Shown piece after piece: positions 63,489 to 64,000 of a DNA stretch of 64,000 bases (the stretch's first letter is position 1; each line of letters opens with the position of its first letter). Where the stretch lies: NCBI GenBank assembly GCA_964228885.1, contig CAXRCG010000048.1:12781-76780 (forward strand). Reading direction: 5' to 3'. Source of the DNA: UBA4582 sp964228885 (GTDB taxonomy: Bacteria; Pseudomonadota; Gammaproteobacteria; Pseudomonadales; Azotimanducaceae). The notes beneath the pieces are model-generated. The model saw only the letters and a program-made list of their open reading frames with translations. It was not told the origin of the DNA and did not search any database. Made by a program: the position numbers and the translations under genes.

Positions 63489-63523
63489 GATCGGTGCCCT
63501 CACGGGCATCGGTCACTTTTTTT
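63489..63523 (+). terminator. Strong terminator of the short flagellin cluster
   Basis: An 11-bp stem (63489-63499 with 63504-63514, two G-T wobbles), TCAC loop and a run of seven T at 63517-63523. It is the only strong terminator after any of the three short flagellins. Confidence 0.9.
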
Positions 63524-63885
63524 AAACTTGTTTCTGCTATTCAGCATTGAGGCATCACAGACAATTCACTACAGCACCACGAAGTCAAGCTGCTTCTGTT
63601 TTCCTCGTGCGGATTACCACCCCCGACATCAAAAGCGGCGTAAGGCCGCGCAACTTTACTTGTGCTTGGGCGCGCAATAAGGCGTTTTGACCCACGCGGC
63701 CGGCCTAGTCTGCCAGCACCAATCAGCAAATTTCTATGGCTTAATTTTTTAATTAGCGACACAAAAAAACTAAAGAACGGCAAAAGTCTGCCGATATTGT
63801 TTCGGCAGCGGCATGATATTGCCGCTTTTGGTCACAAAACCGGCAAATCATTGCCAAGCCGTTAAACAACATAGGGGTCAAAACT
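63524..63885. other. Intergenic region and 5' UTR of short flagellin 4
   Basis: About 360 bases. It holds the sigma-28 promoter listed separately. A GCGGC/GCCGC hairpin (about 63814-63831) lies in the predicted leader, which shows no similarity to the conserved leader of flagellins 1-3 and has no MVKTI reading frame. No gene is called. Confidence 0.5.
63771..63797 (+). promoter_or_regulatory. Sigma-28 (FliA) promoter of short flagellin 4
   Basis: TAAAGAAC, 11 bases, GCCGATAT. The -10 half matches the consensus at seven of eight positions and the -35 half keeps TAAAG. It lies about 90 bases before the ATG at 63886. Confidence 0.88.
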
Positions 63886-64000
63886 ATGCCAATGGTCGTA
63901 AACACAAATCAGGGATCTTTATCAGCCCAACGCTCGTTAGCTGCTTCAGGGGTAGAACTGAAGCAAGCCATGGAGCGCTTGTCTTCTGGTAAAAAAATTA
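63886..64000 (+). CDS. Short flagellin 4, 5' end only (runs off the window)
   Basis: Only the first 38 codons are present (MPMVVNTNQGSLSAQRSLAA then VELKQAMERLSSGKKI), clearly the flagellin D0 start. It has its own sigma-28 promoter and a leader unrelated to those of flagellins 1-3. AGGGG lies about ten bases upstream. The total number of flagellin genes at this locus is therefore at least six. Confidence 0.93.
   Translation, partial: MPMVVNTNQGSLSAQRSLAASGVELKQAMERLSSGKKI

Overview
This window looks like the chromosome of a free-living, probably marine, motile gammaproteobacterium. The evidence is a 13-gene nuo operon in the enterobacterial/pseudomonad order with fused nuoCD, an fliE-to-flhB flagellar cluster read with sigma-54 activators of the FlrA/FlrC (FleQ/FleR) kind, sigma-28 and sigma-54 promoter sequences, large TonB-dependent receptors and an outer-membrane phospholipase A. 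The species cannot be named from the sequence. No tRNA, rRNA, CRISPR array or intact insertion sequence was seen.

Layout. 1-12.3 kb: accessory and nutrient-uptake genes, comprising a small membrane protein, pldA, an unrecognised protein, two TonB-dependent receptors, an M20 amidohydrolase and an MFS transporter, followed by a decayed LysR regulator. 12.8-27.9 kb (minus strand): a CBS-domain protein and the complete nuoA-N operon for proton-pumping NADH:quinone oxidoreductase, tightly packed with ATGA overlaps. 28.5-32.8 kb: a phytanoyl-CoA-dioxygenase-like protein, an amidase, an MFS gene broken by an in-frame TAG, and other decayed sequence. 32.8-58.2 kb (minus strand): flagellar export, basal-body and motor-switch genes in transcription order flrA-like, flrC-like, fliE F G H I J K L M N O, a coiled-coil gene, two large flagellins, fliP Q R, flhB, and three unusual membrane/coiled-coil genes. 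58.4-64 kb (plus strand): fliD, a small membrane protein, three short flagellins and the start of a fourth.

The most interesting signals are in the flagellin regions. The three short plus-strand flagellins each carry a nearly identical ~117-nt leader. It has a hairpin supported by compensatory changes and a 9-codon upstream reading frame (MVKTI[H/D]VAF) ending exactly 22 nt before the flagellin start every time. One near-perfect sigma-28 promoter lies before the first gene and one strong terminator after the third, suggesting a polycistron with a control element repeated before each flagellin. The two minus-strand flagellins arose from duplication of a unit that included a lytic transglycosylase: a scar of its last ~30 codons lies between them. 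This island splits fliO from fliP.

Also unusual: a three-gene block after flhB with a DamX-like SPOR protein; FlhB carrying NPEH instead of NPTH; an FlrA-like activator that starts directly at its AAA+ domain; and an FlrC-like activator with a degenerate receiver domain and no adjacent histidine kinase gene.
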